The notes under the pieces were generated by a model that saw nothing but the letters and a program-made list of their open reading frames with translations, searched no databases and had not been told where the DNA came from. Position numbers and translations under genes: made by a program. This document shows, piece after piece, positions 41,949 through 51,625 of a stretch of 64,000 bases of DNA; position 1 is the first letter of the stretch, and each line of letters starts with the position of its first letter. This DNA is from Diplonema japonicum (lineage: Eukaryota > Euglenozoa > Diplonemea > Diplonemida > Diplonemidae): positions 310,001 through 374,000 of the forward strand of contig OZ025688.1 of assembly GCA_964019335.1 (NCBI GenBank), in the 5' to 3' direction.

Positions 41949-42403
41949 TTTTTCATCAGGGTTCGAACCCCACTTGTGCCGTGTTTTTTCCACTGGAGCT
42001 GCTTCATTTTGTATAGTACAAAGTAAGGCAAATCACCAAAAAAATTTTTATTACAAAAAAAAATTCCATATGTCGAACATTGGGCCCCGGACGCAAATAA
42101 ATCCATTCCAGCCCTAGAAAAAGCAATTAGAAATTTTTTTAGCTCTTCAAAATGCGGGTTCTGGTGGGTCACTTAGCGAATATAGAGCGTTAATATCGTT
42201 CGTTCCACTTCTTTTTCCGCTAAGGTTTTTTTTTTTTAAAAGAAATTTAAAAGAAATGAAAGTTGTTGCACAAAAGATATCTAGTGGCTACTACAAAATA
42301 GAGTAAATAGTTTGTTTTCTCCATGTTCATCCCTATCTTTCTATTTTTTTTTGAAAAACAATTATTTTATCAAAAAAAAAAAAGAAAAAGAAAAAACACA
42401 CAG

Positions 42404-42446
42404 GCGGACCGTTGCTAACGACTTCGTTCCTATCATAGTGAATTTT
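42404..42446 (+). repeat. Dispersed ~36-bp repeat, copy 2
   Basis: GGACCGTTGCTAACGACTTCG followed by TTCCTATCATAGTGAATTTT. Differs from copy 1 at two or three bases. Confidence 0.7.
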
Positions 42447-42573
42447 ATTTTATTTTGTCTACCCTGGCAGTGTGGTGCTTTTAAACCCCTGGTCCATCGT
42501 GAAAGACATGAAATGATTTTAATTGTTTCCCTATGTCCATTCCTCTCCCTCCATTTTTTTTCATTCTTTTTTT

Positions 42574-42625
42574 AGGCGATCCTGTCACATACTGCAGGTT
42601 CCCTTCAAAGACATCTTTTTTATTT
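42574..42625 (+). promoter_or_regulatory. Shared 5' block (copy 2 of 2)
   Basis: AGGCGATCCTGTCACATACT with GCAGGTTCCCTTCAAAGACA, the counterpart of 28135-28183, here upstream of a type B gene and preceded by a poly-T run. It may include a splice acceptor (TTTTTTTAG|GCGATCC). Confidence 0.5.
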
Positions 42626-42694
42626 CTATATATGAGAATAAAAAAGTATCACCTTTGCAGATAACTTTTCTTCATCACACAACTTTCAAACAAG

Positions 42695-43066
42695 ATGTTC
42701 ACCAGGATGCTCCTTGTTGCCTGCCTCACTGCCGTTGCCCTTGCTGACAACTACCAGTTCCAGGTGTGCACAGCTGGGAACGTGACGGGGTCGAAGTTCG
42801 ACATTGAGAACGACAAGTGCACGGTGATCACGAGCACGAACACGAACTTCACCCTGACGGGTGTTACGGGTCTTGCTGAGAACCAGACCCTCACTGGTGT
42901 GCTGAACGTGTTCAGCGATGACGTGTGCACGGCTCCCGCCAGCATGTCCACAGATGTTGCCTGCGACTGTGGCAGCAACGCCTACGCCCTGGTGTGCGAT
43001 GGGGCCGCCTTCGCCGTCCCCTCCCTCCTTGTCCTCGTGGCCTCTGTCATGGTTTACATGATGTGA
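42695..43066 (+). CDS. Six-Cys secreted small protein, type B (copy 2)
   Basis: 123 aa, identical to copy 1 except VACDCGSN where copy 1 has VACTCGSN. Cys positions are kept. The 3' flank (AAAGTGAGGGCTGTGTGGGA, then AAGAACACGACCGCAAAGTCC) matches that of the type C gene at 35179, not that of type B copy 1, so the gene is a mosaic: 5' block shared with the PAN/stalk gene, type B body, type C 3' flank. Confidence 0.8.
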   Translation: MFTRMLLVACLTAVALADNYQFQVCTAGNVTGSKFDIENDKCTVITSTNTNFTLTGVTGLAENQTLTGVLNVFSDDVCTAPASMSTDVACDCGSNAYALVCDGAAFAVPSLLVLVASVMVYMM

Positions 43067-43440
43067 AAGTGAGGGCTGTGTGGGAAAGAACACGACCGCA
43101 AAGTCCGGTTCTTAAAGTTTAATTAAGTTAACAAAAAAAGTAGACATCATCAAGAAAAGAATTATTTTAACTGGATCTGAGGGGGATGTTATTCGTAATG
43201 CGAACGACCCCACGTTCCCTGATCAAGTGAGGGAAAACGAGGGGAAGAGAAAACATTTCCCCAGTTTTCATCTCTGCGATGACCTCTTTCCATTCGCTGC
43301 TTTTCTCTTCTCTCTTCTTTGCCAATCATCTGCAAGCTCGATAGCCGTTCTGCGGTCACCCATAGTAAGTATGCACTGCTAGCATGCTGGGGTTCTTTCT
43401 TCGCTTAAACGGTTCCTCTATGTATTCTTCTTTCTTTTTT
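43067..43440 (+). repeat. Duplicated inter-gene segment (partner of 35179-35520)
   Basis: Shares TTAAAGTTTAATTAA, GGATGTTATTCG...GCGAACGAC, ATTCGCTGCTTTTCT and the CTCGATAGCCGTTCTGC...CATAGTAAGTATGCA block with 35179-35520. Confidence 0.75.
43364..43392 (+). promoter_or_regulatory. Conserved AGTAAG/GCATGC motif upstream of type A copy 3
   Basis: AGTAAGTATGCA, spacer, TAGCATGCTGGGG. Ends 118 bp before ATG 43510. Confidence 0.55.
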
Positions 43441-43509
43441 TATTATTTCTATATGAGAATAAAAAGTATCACCTTTGCAGATAGCTTTTCTTCATCGCAT
43501 AACTAACAG

Positions 43510-43893
43510 ATGTTCACCAGGATGCTCCTCGTTGCCTGCCTCGTTGCCGCCGCCCTTGCTGACACGTTCCAGATCCAGCAGTGCACGAACAAGAAGGCGA
43601 CCGGTAAAAAGATGAACATCAAGACAACAGGGTGCAACGCACTCACCTTCGGGAAGGCGAAGTTCAACCTTGCCCTCTCAGGGGTGAAGGGACGCACGTC
43701 GAACTCGACCCTCGTTGCTGTGGTGAAGGACTACCCGAGCAACAAGTGCACGGGGACCGTGAAGTCCACAGGCGCCGTTGCCTGTACTTGCGTGGGCAGC
43801 AATGCCTTCTCCTTCGTGTGCAATGGGGGTCCTGCCATCGCCATCCCCTCCCTCTTCCTCCTCGCCGCCTCCCTCGTGGTCTACTTGTTGTAG
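43510..43893 (+). CDS. Six-Cys secreted small protein, type A (copy 3)
   Basis: 127 aa, identical in protein sequence to 36586. The leader (TTTCTATATGAGAATAAAAA, GTATCACCTTTGCAGATAGC) is also the same. Unlike copy 2, the AGTAAG/GCATGC motif is present upstream; in copy 2 that position is taken by the truncated gene at 36450. Confidence 0.8.
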   Translation: MFTRMLLVACLVAAALADTFQIQQCTNKKATGKKMNIKTTGCNALTFGKAKFNLALSGVKGRTSNSTLVAVVKDYPSNKCTGTVKSTGAVACTCVGSNAFSFVCNGGPAIAIPSLFLLAASLVVYLL

Positions 43894-44262
43894 GTTGGCG
43901 ACAAGTTCTTTGTTTACTAAGATAACGGTTCACTTTACACCTCTTCCCCCCTCCCTTCCTTGCTGCTTCATTCTTTTGAATCCAAACTTGTTTACTTCTA
44001 TTTCTGAAAACAATTGAAAAACTTTGTGTCTCAATCTGTTCGCTAGCTTCTATTTCTCTCGTTTTCCCACTGTCCACCTCTGCCCTCCCAAAGGCAAGGG
44101 GAAGTGGGCAAAGGGGGGTGGTGACAATCTCACCGTGAAAAGGCCACCCACTGCAGCGGTAGAATGGCAAGGAAGGTTCCTCCTTGCTGTTTTTGCGTGT
44201 GGATTTCACTCTCCCCCATCCGTTCGTTGTAAGTCTCCGGAACGACTCCCTTGCTCACCTGC
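43894..44262 (+). repeat. Duplicated 3' flank of type A genes (copy 3)
   Basis: Same UTR as at 33993 (GTTGGCGACAAGTTCTTTG) up to about 44215, with an internal deletion in the GGGAAGTGGGCAAAGG region. It then joins GCTCACCTGCAGTAAGCATG, the block found before the type C gene. Confidence 0.7.
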
Positions 44263-44289
44263 AGTAAGCATGCCCCGTAGCATGCTGGG
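44263..44289 (+). promoter_or_regulatory. Conserved AGTAAG/GCATGC motif upstream of type B copy 3
   Basis: AGTAAGCATGCC, spacer, TAGCATGCTGGG. Ends 147 bp before ATG 44436. Same subtype as the motif ahead of type C (34629). Confidence 0.55.
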
Positions 44290-44435
44290 TGTGGGGTTGA
44301 TCACTTACTGGTTTTAGTCTTATGTGTGCCCTCGTTTCTTTATTCTATTCATTCACATTTGTTTTCTGCTATCTCACCTCGCATCTCACAGCCCTCTTCT
44401 CTTTCCCTCGACAACACTTTATCACTTCAAACAAG

Positions 44436-44807
44436 ATGTTCACCAGGATGCTCCTCGTTGCCTGCCTCACTGCCGTTGCCCTTGCTGACAACTACCAGTT
44501 CCAGGTGTGCACAGCTGGGAACGTGACGGGGTCGAAGTTCGACATTGAGAACGACAAGTGCACGGTGATCACGAGCACGAACACGAACTTCACCCTGACG
44601 GGTGTTACGGGTCTTGCTGAGAACCAGACCCTCGCTGGTGTGCTGAACGTGTTCAGCGATGACGTGTGCACGGCTCCCGCCAGCATGTCCACAGATGTTG
44701 CCTGCACCTGTGGCAGCAACGCCTACGCCCTGGTGTGCGATGGGGCCTCCTTCGCTGTCCCCTCCCTCCTTGTCCTCGTGGCCTCTGTCATGGTTTACAT
44801 GATGTGA
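44436..44807 (+). CDS. Six-Cys secreted small protein, type B (copy 3)
   Basis: 123 aa. Differs from copy 1 by LAGVLNV (copy 1 has LTGVLNV) and CDGASFAVP (copy 1 has CDGAAFAVP). Six Cys, three sequons and the GPI-type tail are conserved. The 5' leader (CTCGACAACACTTTATCACT) is different from the other B copies; this is the last gene of the cluster. Confidence 0.8.
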   Translation: MFTRMLLVACLTAVALADNYQFQVCTAGNVTGSKFDIENDKCTVITSTNTNFTLTGVTGLAENQTLAGVLNVFSDDVCTAPASMSTDVACTCGSNAYALVCDGASFAVPSLLVLVASVMVYMM

Positions 44808-45645
44808 GCAAGGAGGTGATTGCTTTTTATTTTTAGCTTTTCATTTTTCACGAGTGAATGTGAACGGGTTTATGCATGGGTTCCCCCCTCTTCCCCCCTC
44901 CCCCTCCACTCTTTTATCTCCTTATTTTTACAAGTATTGGTGGGCGAAGTATCTCTCCCCCATCATTATGACTAGTTTTAACTTTGCCCCCTCCACTTTC
45001 TTATCGACCAGTTTAAAGTACCTAACAATGAAAGAACTATACAATAGACAGGAATAAGTACACGGCATGGCAGCCATACAAATAGGTTTCCTTTGTTTTT
45101 TCGTGTCATACATCCGCATCGTGGTATTCTTATTTTTTTTATTTTAGTTTTTATTCTTGAGGTCCTTATGACTACCTACCTGAGTAGGTGTATGTCCACC
45201 CTTTTTTTTTTGTGAGAAATTTTCTATCCTATCTTATTCCCATACTTTCAAGAAGGAAAACGAAAAAAAAAAGTTTAGCTACATTACAGAAAAAAAAAAA
45301 AAAAGAGAAGAAGATGAAATGGGACCATAACATTCTAGCTAGAGATGGGCAAGGAAAGGAGGAGAAGGTGATAACAACATTTCCCCCCTCTCCAACTCTT
45401 CAACCCACCTGGGCGTCTTTGCTATGGTTCCGGTCTTCCCTCCATAAATCCGCACCAAGTAGAAGTTTTTTTCTTTCGGGGGTCCCCCCCCCTATGCCAC
45501 GTCCCCACACCGGAACCCCTGCATTAATGAACATTCCCATTTTCTGCCTTTTTTTTTTTCTTTTTGCTTTCCCTTTGTTTTTTTTTTATTTGCAGTGGCC
45601 TTTCTCACCTTTCCCCTATATTTGTTTCAAGGAGGGCGTAGGGAT
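44808..45645. other. Spacer between six-Cys cluster and COG7
   Basis: About 840 bp, T-rich and A-rich patches with some balanced sequence at 44850-45130 but no convincing frame. The last 60 bp are pyrimidine-rich and contain TTTATTTGCAG ending at about 45596, 50 bp before the COG7 ATG: a good acceptor candidate. Confidence 0.5.
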
Positions 45646-47693
45646 ATGTCTGTCCAGGGGACTATGTTGCAAGCCTTTCAAGAGGAAAATTTTGACCCAA
45701 GGGAGTGGATCAACGAGGAGTTACAGGCTCTGGACCCTTCCACGTTGGGGTCTGCCGTCCACGGCCTTTCGCTGAAGCTGCAGGTGCTGGGGAACGAGGT
45801 CAATGCAGGGTTTGAAGACCAGATCATACAGACGCTGGCCAAGCTGCCGATGGGCCTTATCGACCTGGAGAGGATCGAGAAGGAGTCTGTGCAACTAGCA
45901 GGATCACTGTCCAATATTCTGGCACCTGAAGTGATTGAGAAACAGCAGGTAGCAGACGAGGCAACGCACAGGATCTCACAGCTGCATGAGACGAAGACAA
46001 ATCTTGACATGTATGACATTCTTTTAAAAAAAAAAAAAAAAAAGGTGCCAATCAACTCTGTCCAAAACGGTGTACCTTCGGGACAACGTGCACCTCATGA
46101 AGAAGGCGTTTGAAAAGGGCGACACCTCCCACATTGCGTCGGAGATTGTATGCAAAGAAGAAGAAAAAAAAATAAATTATATCCGAACACAGGCAAAGAT
46201 GCAACAAGCACTGGAAGCAATAAGAGGGTTCGAGCACTACGATGAGATGTCCAAAACCATCATCGGCTACGAGGCGAGGCTGCAGGAGATGGTCGAAGTG
46301 GAGTGCGTGGAAGCCCTGCTCAGCAGGGACACGTTGAAGGCCCAACAGCACCTCGCCACGCTGCGCAAAATCAACCGTTTGAACGAGATCGTCGTGCAGT
46401 ACACCAAGAAGGCTGTACAGCCCATCGTGTCGCAGTGGAAGGACTTTGCTACAGCGAACCAGGTTGGCTCCGACAACTGGGAAGAGACATTCTTGGCGTT
46501 CCTCCCAAACTTCAACACAAAAGTGGAGCAGGACATCGGAAAATCAAAGAAGTACTACACAGAGGTCTTCCAAGAAGACTGCTCGAAGATCGTTGTCGAA
46601 TGGTACATGATGATGCAGCGGGAGCTCGCTCATCAACAAAGCAAGTACTACGGTTCACTGACCCTGCCAGGGCTTGTCAAGGCTTACCAGGGCGCGATGC
46701 AGCTCACTACATTTCTCAAAGAAAATCATATTAAAAACGGTTCCCCGGATCAACTTGAGATGCTGCAAGGTGCAGCCTTGGGACCCTTTACACACCTTCA
46801 GTCCACCTACCCCGATCTTGAAGTCAGCTACCTCCTCGGGAGGATCGCTAGCTTCAGGTTCGTCACCGAGCTCGCATCGTCGTCCACCATCACGATAAAC
46901 CCCACGTTGGTGGCCGACATCACGGACACAACAACACAACTCATTCATGAATGCCAGACAAGCATTGAGCGATGCCTCCTCTTCTCTCCTTCAAACGTCC
47001 TTGTCTTGGTCCGCTCTTTGAACAGCGTCTTGACATCCTTCTCCGGGAAGATTCTTGATGTTGTCAAAAAACTTCGCGTAGCACTTCAACTCGTCCCCGG
47101 GAAGGAGGTCAAAGAGAAATACGCTGCCGAGGACCCTGTGAAGTTGAAGCTAACCCTGCAGCTGTATTCCACCGCGTCAGGGATGGACGATAAGGTGAAG
47201 CTGTTCGAGGTGTGGTTGAGGGAACTGGCGGGGAAACATTCAGCCATGAAGGACATGGAAGAAGAACTGTTCAGTTCGGAAGGCGACTTGGGGGCATTGT
47301 CGAAAGAGGTCGAGACAATCGTGTTTGACCTGCTGTTTGAAGCGGTGGAATCGAGGTTCAGACCTCTACCAGGACTGGACGTGTGGGCTCAGCAAACTAG
47401 TTCCCCTTCATCGATACATTTCCAGGGGAGCATGCCCATGGACGCAATACGGCAAACTGGTGAGTACCTCCTGTCACTCCCTGAGGCTTTAGGGCAGGTC
47501 TGTGACATGGAAGATGACCACTGGATTATGCATGTTTTAAACAAGGCGGCCGAGCACTTCACCGACCAGGTCCTTAGCATACCTCACATTTCGGAGGAAG
47601 GGATGAGGCAGCTTGCGACAGATGTGGAATACCTTGTGAACGTGATGGGGGCGTTTGATGTTGACATGCCTAACTTAAGGGTATATACAATGG

Positions 47694-47738
<45 letters not shown>

Positions 47739-49948
47739 TAAGGGGCCCCCTGATCCCTTTATTTGGGCAGTGGAGGGGGGGTGTTTGGGCTCCAAAAAAA
47801 AAGAATTATTTGGAATACACTTATTTGGGTTGTACTTATTTGGGCTGGGGGGCCTGCCACATGGATAACAGGGAGCGGGGCTTGGAGCACTTCTTGGTCT
47901 TGTGTTCTTGCCAGTTTTTCTCCCAGGCTGTGGAGAACCCACAAACGTCGCAGACAATCCGCCTGGTTTTGGCGTTAGGTGGTTGCTGGGAGGTTGCGGG
48001 GGTCTGAGAGGCCGCTGGGGCTTGAGAAGCTTCTTGGGAGTCTGTCAGGGCTTGAGAAACTGCAAGGGCTTGGGAGGCTGGAGTCTCGGGTGTAGTGTCC
48101 GTTGTCACACCCGCAACAACGTTCTGTGCTGCACTGTCTAAAGGGTCCGACTCCTTCAAAGTGCTTACTTCGCCAAGTGCTCTTAGCTGTATGGTCTCCA
48201 CGGAACTACCTGGTAGGTAGCCGAGAGACCGCATACAGGTAGAGGTGTCGAGCAGTTGCATGACCTTCTCATGTGCCTGCCCTACCCACAGTGCCACGTT
48301 GATACGGCGCTCTGCTGCAGTCATCGACCCACGTCCCGCCTCAGTTGCTTTGGCATGCCACAGCCCTCCTAACCCCTCAAAATGGAGTTTAAATAACGAA
48401 AAATAAAAAACGTCTAAAAGTTGTAGATCCGTGGTAAGCCCACCAGGGATCACAGCTGGTATAATCTTTGCAGCCTTCATGGCCGCCTTGCTTGCATCGC
48501 TGATGTGGCCTCTGGCTGAGTCCAAAATCAGCAGCACCGTCGCATCTTCAGGCACCGCAGCACGCAAGTATGGGATGTAGACATTAATAAAAAAGTCAGA
48601 ACCCACAACTCCACTTTCGCATGCTGCGACCTGCACCCCTTTGCACTTGTCTATTTCTCCCTGGGACGGGAGCCTGTCCTTCTTCAGCAACACGATGGGC
48701 TCTGGTTGCTTGTCGGTGGTGTTGATGATGGTGATGATCGCACTGGCGAGCCTTTTGGTGTCGGCGGCAGCGATCGTGGGGTCGTCTATGTCGGCATCCT
48801 CCCCAACCGGGCCGACGACGCGGAGGAGGCGTTTGCCGAGTGGGCAGATAGGCGACTCGTCCATGTTGCAAATTATTGCAGTCGGACAGAGTCGGTGGAC
48901 GGAGTGCAGGAACTTAAAGAAGCGTGCAGCTTCAAGCTTCCTCTCCGCCACCGGTTTCCCCTTCAGCCTGCTGACCTTCTTCTCACTAAGGTTTTGCCTC
49001 TTGAGGAAGGAGGCGAAGACCTTGTCAGACAGCACACAATTGCTGTTGACGGGGTCGGACTGGCGGATTTTCTTTTGGAGAAGTTGTCGGGCCTGCAGGT
49101 TGGTGCAGGGCTTTTTTTCTTCCCGTAATTGCGGATCTCGTCCCCCGCTTCTTTTTCCTGGTCAGGAAACTGTGGGGGCCTCCCGCCTCCTGGGGCCCTC
49201 CTCCTCACCCTCGCCTTGGCGTCGCGGCTATTGAACAAGTCGATGTACGCCTGTTCATTTGCCATAATACTGGCAAGGTCACGCCTGCTGAAGGCGTACT
49301 TCCGCGACACCGCCTCCGCACCCGCCGTCTTGCACAAGGCAATTATCCACAACTTCTCCACCACGGTGTACTCACGGCGTCTCTTCTTGTTTTCATGTAC
49401 TTCTTCCTGCTCTTGCTCCTGCTCCTGCTCCTCCTCCTCAGGCTCTTCACCCGCCAACCCGTCTCCGAACGGGTTTGCGTTCAACTGCCCGTCGTACACG
49501 TACCAGTCCTCATCCGTAGGGGGTAAGAAAGCCATTTTAAAGAGGTTTAAGATTGATAGTCTGATGAACAGTGCCTGGGCTTGGCATTACATTCTGAATA
49601 AAATAAACTGCCTTCCACTTCTTGGTCGGGCGTCAGCCACGTCTGCAGCTCTACAGCTCTACAGCCCCCCCCCGTCCCCTCAAAAAAAAAAAAGGAGATC
49701 GGGAATTATTTGGGAAATTTGGAGCGGAAAAATCCCCGAAAAAAAAAAGAATTATTTGGGAAAAAACACATTATTTGGGAGGGAATTATTCGGGCCCCCC
49801 CCTTTATTATACTCAGGTGCTGCTTACCCTGACGACAACTCCTGAAAGCGAATACTCTTCCATCCTCGACGACCTGAAGGCGATCTATCCCGAGGGGGCT
49901 GAGAAATTACACTCCGAGATTATCGCAAAGAAGCGGTGTGCCCCCTAA
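45646..49948 (+). CDS. COG7: Conserved oligomeric Golgi complex subunit 7
   Basis: 695 aa from exons 45646-46010, 46045-46147, 46193-47680 and 49817-49948. The N-terminus (FQEENFDPREWINEEL) and coiled-coil (LSLKLQVLGNEVNAGFEDQI) are the COG7 signature, and length is close to the family's 700-770 aa. COG is a tethering complex for retrograde vesicles at the Golgi. Introns are 34 nt, 45 nt and 2,136 nt. The 45-nt intron could be read through in frame, but KMQQALEAIRG continues the family helix only when it is removed. The third intron carries a transposon in antisense. Exon 4 resumes in frame at VLLTLTTTPESEYSSILDDL and ends at TAA 49946-49948, so the gene appears functional. Confidence 0.85.
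47740..49806 (-). mobile_element. DDE_1/pogo-like DNA transposon inside the last COG7 intron
   Basis: About 2.07 kb between a 40-nt poly-A tract and the intron acceptor. The left end (TAAGGGGCCCCCTGA) and the reverse complement of the right end (TAAAGGGGGGGGCCCGA) form a short imperfect inverted repeat. Both subterminal zones carry several TTATTTGGG motifs. The element is antisense to COG7 and encodes one transposase. Exact ends and target duplication are unclear; ACTTAAGG occurs both at the exon end (47673-47680) and just before the element (47736-47743). Confidence 0.7.
47836..49535 (-). pseudogene. DDE_1 (pogo/CENP-B-like) transposase with one frameshift
   Basis: From ATG 49535 an acidic N-terminus precedes a helix-turn-helix (YTVVEKLWIIALCKTAGAEA, then AFSRRDLASIM) and a basic linker. 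At a run of A (plus-strand T run, about 49111-49117) the frame shifts by one base. It then continues as ...LQARQLLQKK and VFASFLKRQNLSEKKVSR to the DDE core: ICNMDESPICP, LLILDSARGHISD and IPGGLTTDLQLLDVFYFSLFK, which hold the three acidic positions expected. The C-terminus adds a C-x2-C...H...C zinc-finger-like motif (CDVCGFSTAWEKNWQEHK). A single homopolymer shift could be a sequencing error, so the enzyme may be young. Confidence 0.75.
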
Positions 49949-50305
49949 AGCGACACACGTGGTTCGAAGGGCAAGAAAAGGGAGTTGAGATTTTTTTTTA
50001 AAAAGAAAGTGTGTTATTCCACGAGGGGGGGGAAAAGAAATGTTTCTTTTAGTAGGACGCCACCGACAATTGGCCTTCCTTTATCTCTTATATTTCTTTT
50101 TTCTCTTCGTTTTTTTTTTTCTTTTCTCTCACACTTTTTTTTCTTCTTCTGCAAAAAGATTTCCGCCACAAGGATCTGGAGGTTTTGAACCGTTCACGGA
50201 CGGCTACCTGCCTGCCTGGCGCCATCTCGTTACAGTCCTTGCTGCCCTTTCTGAACTGTGGACGCATTAGTAAATAACAAAGGGAAAAAGAAAAAAAGAA
50301 ACCAA
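49949..50305. other. Spacer / leader before carboxypeptidase
   Basis: About 357 bp. T/C-rich at 50085-50155, with possible acceptors CTTCTGCAAAAAG and GATTTCCG nearby, then balanced sequence likely to be 5' UTR. Confidence 0.4.
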
Positions 50306-51625
50306 ATGATGAGCAAGGTGCTGTGTGTCGCGTCCGTGCTGGGCGTGGCATCTGCCATGTACACGAAGGAGGCTGCGGCCGATGAGATCACGAACCTTCC
50401 TGGGAAGCCCGCGGAGGCGACCTTCAAGATGTTTGGTGGTTACGTGGACATTGGCGGCGGCAAGTCGATCTACTACTGGATGGTGGAGAGCCAGAGCAAC
50501 CCTGCTGCCGACCCCCTCGCCATCTGGACGAACGGCGGACCTGGATGCAGCGGGCTTGGCGGTTTCATGACTGAGCAGGGTCCTTTCAGACTCACCAAGG
50601 ACGGCAACCTCACCATGAACCCCCATGCGTGGAACAAGGTGGCCAACATGGTGTTCATCGAGCAGCCTGCTGGTGTCGGGTTCTCGCAGGCACCCCCCCA
50701 CATGAAGTACAACGACAGCCAGTCGGCCAACGACAACCACCAGTTCATCCTCGGCTTCCTTCAGAGGTACCCGCAGTACAAGGCTAGCCCGTTGTACATC
50801 ACCTCCGAGTCGTACGGGGGGCACTACATGCCCACCCTCGCGAAGGTCATCACTGAAAAGGGTGACATCCCGAACTTCAAGGGCATCTTCGTTGGCAACC
50901 CCCTCACATACATGCCGTACAGGAACTACGGGGAGTTCGGGACGCTTGCTGGGCACAACCTGCTCCCCAAGCCGCTTTGGGACAAGTACATCAAGGCCGG
51001 GTGCAAGGACGATGATTCCTCTGCTGTGTGCCAGGCTTTTGAGGACAAGATGAGCGAGATCACGGCGGACCTTGACCCGTATGCGCTGGACTTCCCTGTG
51101 TGCACCACGACGCAGGCTGCTGGGAGACACGAGAGGCACATCTTCGCAAAGAAAGCTGGTTTGAAGGGGTACTTCCCGGACAACTACACCCCGTGTGACA
51201 GCAACTGGGAGATCACGTACATGAACCGTGTTGACGTGCAGACTGCGATCCACGCAAAGGTGGGGACAAAGTGGTCGGACTGCGCTAACATCGACTACAG
51301 CCAGGATGACGTTAACGCCTCAATGGTGCCCATCTGGAAGCAGCTCATCGCGCTGGGCACCTTGAAGCTTGTCATCTACAGTGGGGACGATGACAGTGTG
51401 TGCGCGACTCTTGGGTCGCAGCAGTTCATCTGGGACATGGGCCTCACCATCAAGAAGGACTGGGCTGCCTGGAAGATCGCCGGCCAGACTGGTGGTTACA
51501 TCACCAGGTTCAACGGCTTCACCTTCGTTACCGTCCATGGCGCTGGCCACATGGTCCCCGCCACCCGCCCCGCCCAGTCCCTTCAGCTCTTTACCGAGTA
51601 CCTTAATGGCCAGCTGACGAACTAG
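50306..51625 (+). CDS. Serine carboxypeptidase (peptidase family S10)
   Basis: 439 aa, one exon. Signal peptide MMSKVLCVASVLGVASA, then the S10 fold: WTNGGPGCSGLGG (oxyanion region), VFIEQPAGVGFS, nucleophile Ser about 169 in ESYGGHYMP, GNPLT, GDDDSVCAT around 360-367 with the catalytic Asp, and His about 415 in VHGAGHMVP. All triad positions are present and length is typical, so it should be an active lysosomal or secreted enzyme releasing C-terminal residues. Two in-frame ATGs open the gene (50306 and 50309). Strong codon bias suggests high expression. Confidence 0.95.
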   Translation: MMSKVLCVASVLGVASAMYTKEAAADEITNLPGKPAEATFKMFGGYVDIGGGKSIYYWMVESQSNPAADPLAIWTNGGPGCSGLGGFMTEQGPFRLTKDGNLTMNPHAWNKVANMVFIEQPAGVGFSQAPPHMKYNDSQSANDNHQFILGFLQRYPQYKASPLYITSESYGGHYMPTLAKVITEKGDIPNFKGIFVGNPLTYMPYRNYGEFGTLAGHNLLPKPLWDKYIKAGCKDDDSSAVCQAFEDKMSEITADLDPYALDFPVCTTTQAAGRHERHIFAKKAGLKGYFPDNYTPCDSNWEITYMNRVDVQTAIHAKVGTKWSDCANIDYSQDDVNASMVPIWKQLIALGTLKLVIYSGDDDSVCATLGSQQFIWDMGLTIKKDWAAWKIAGQTGGYITRFNGFTFVTVHGAGHMVPATRPAQSLQLFTEYLNGQLTN

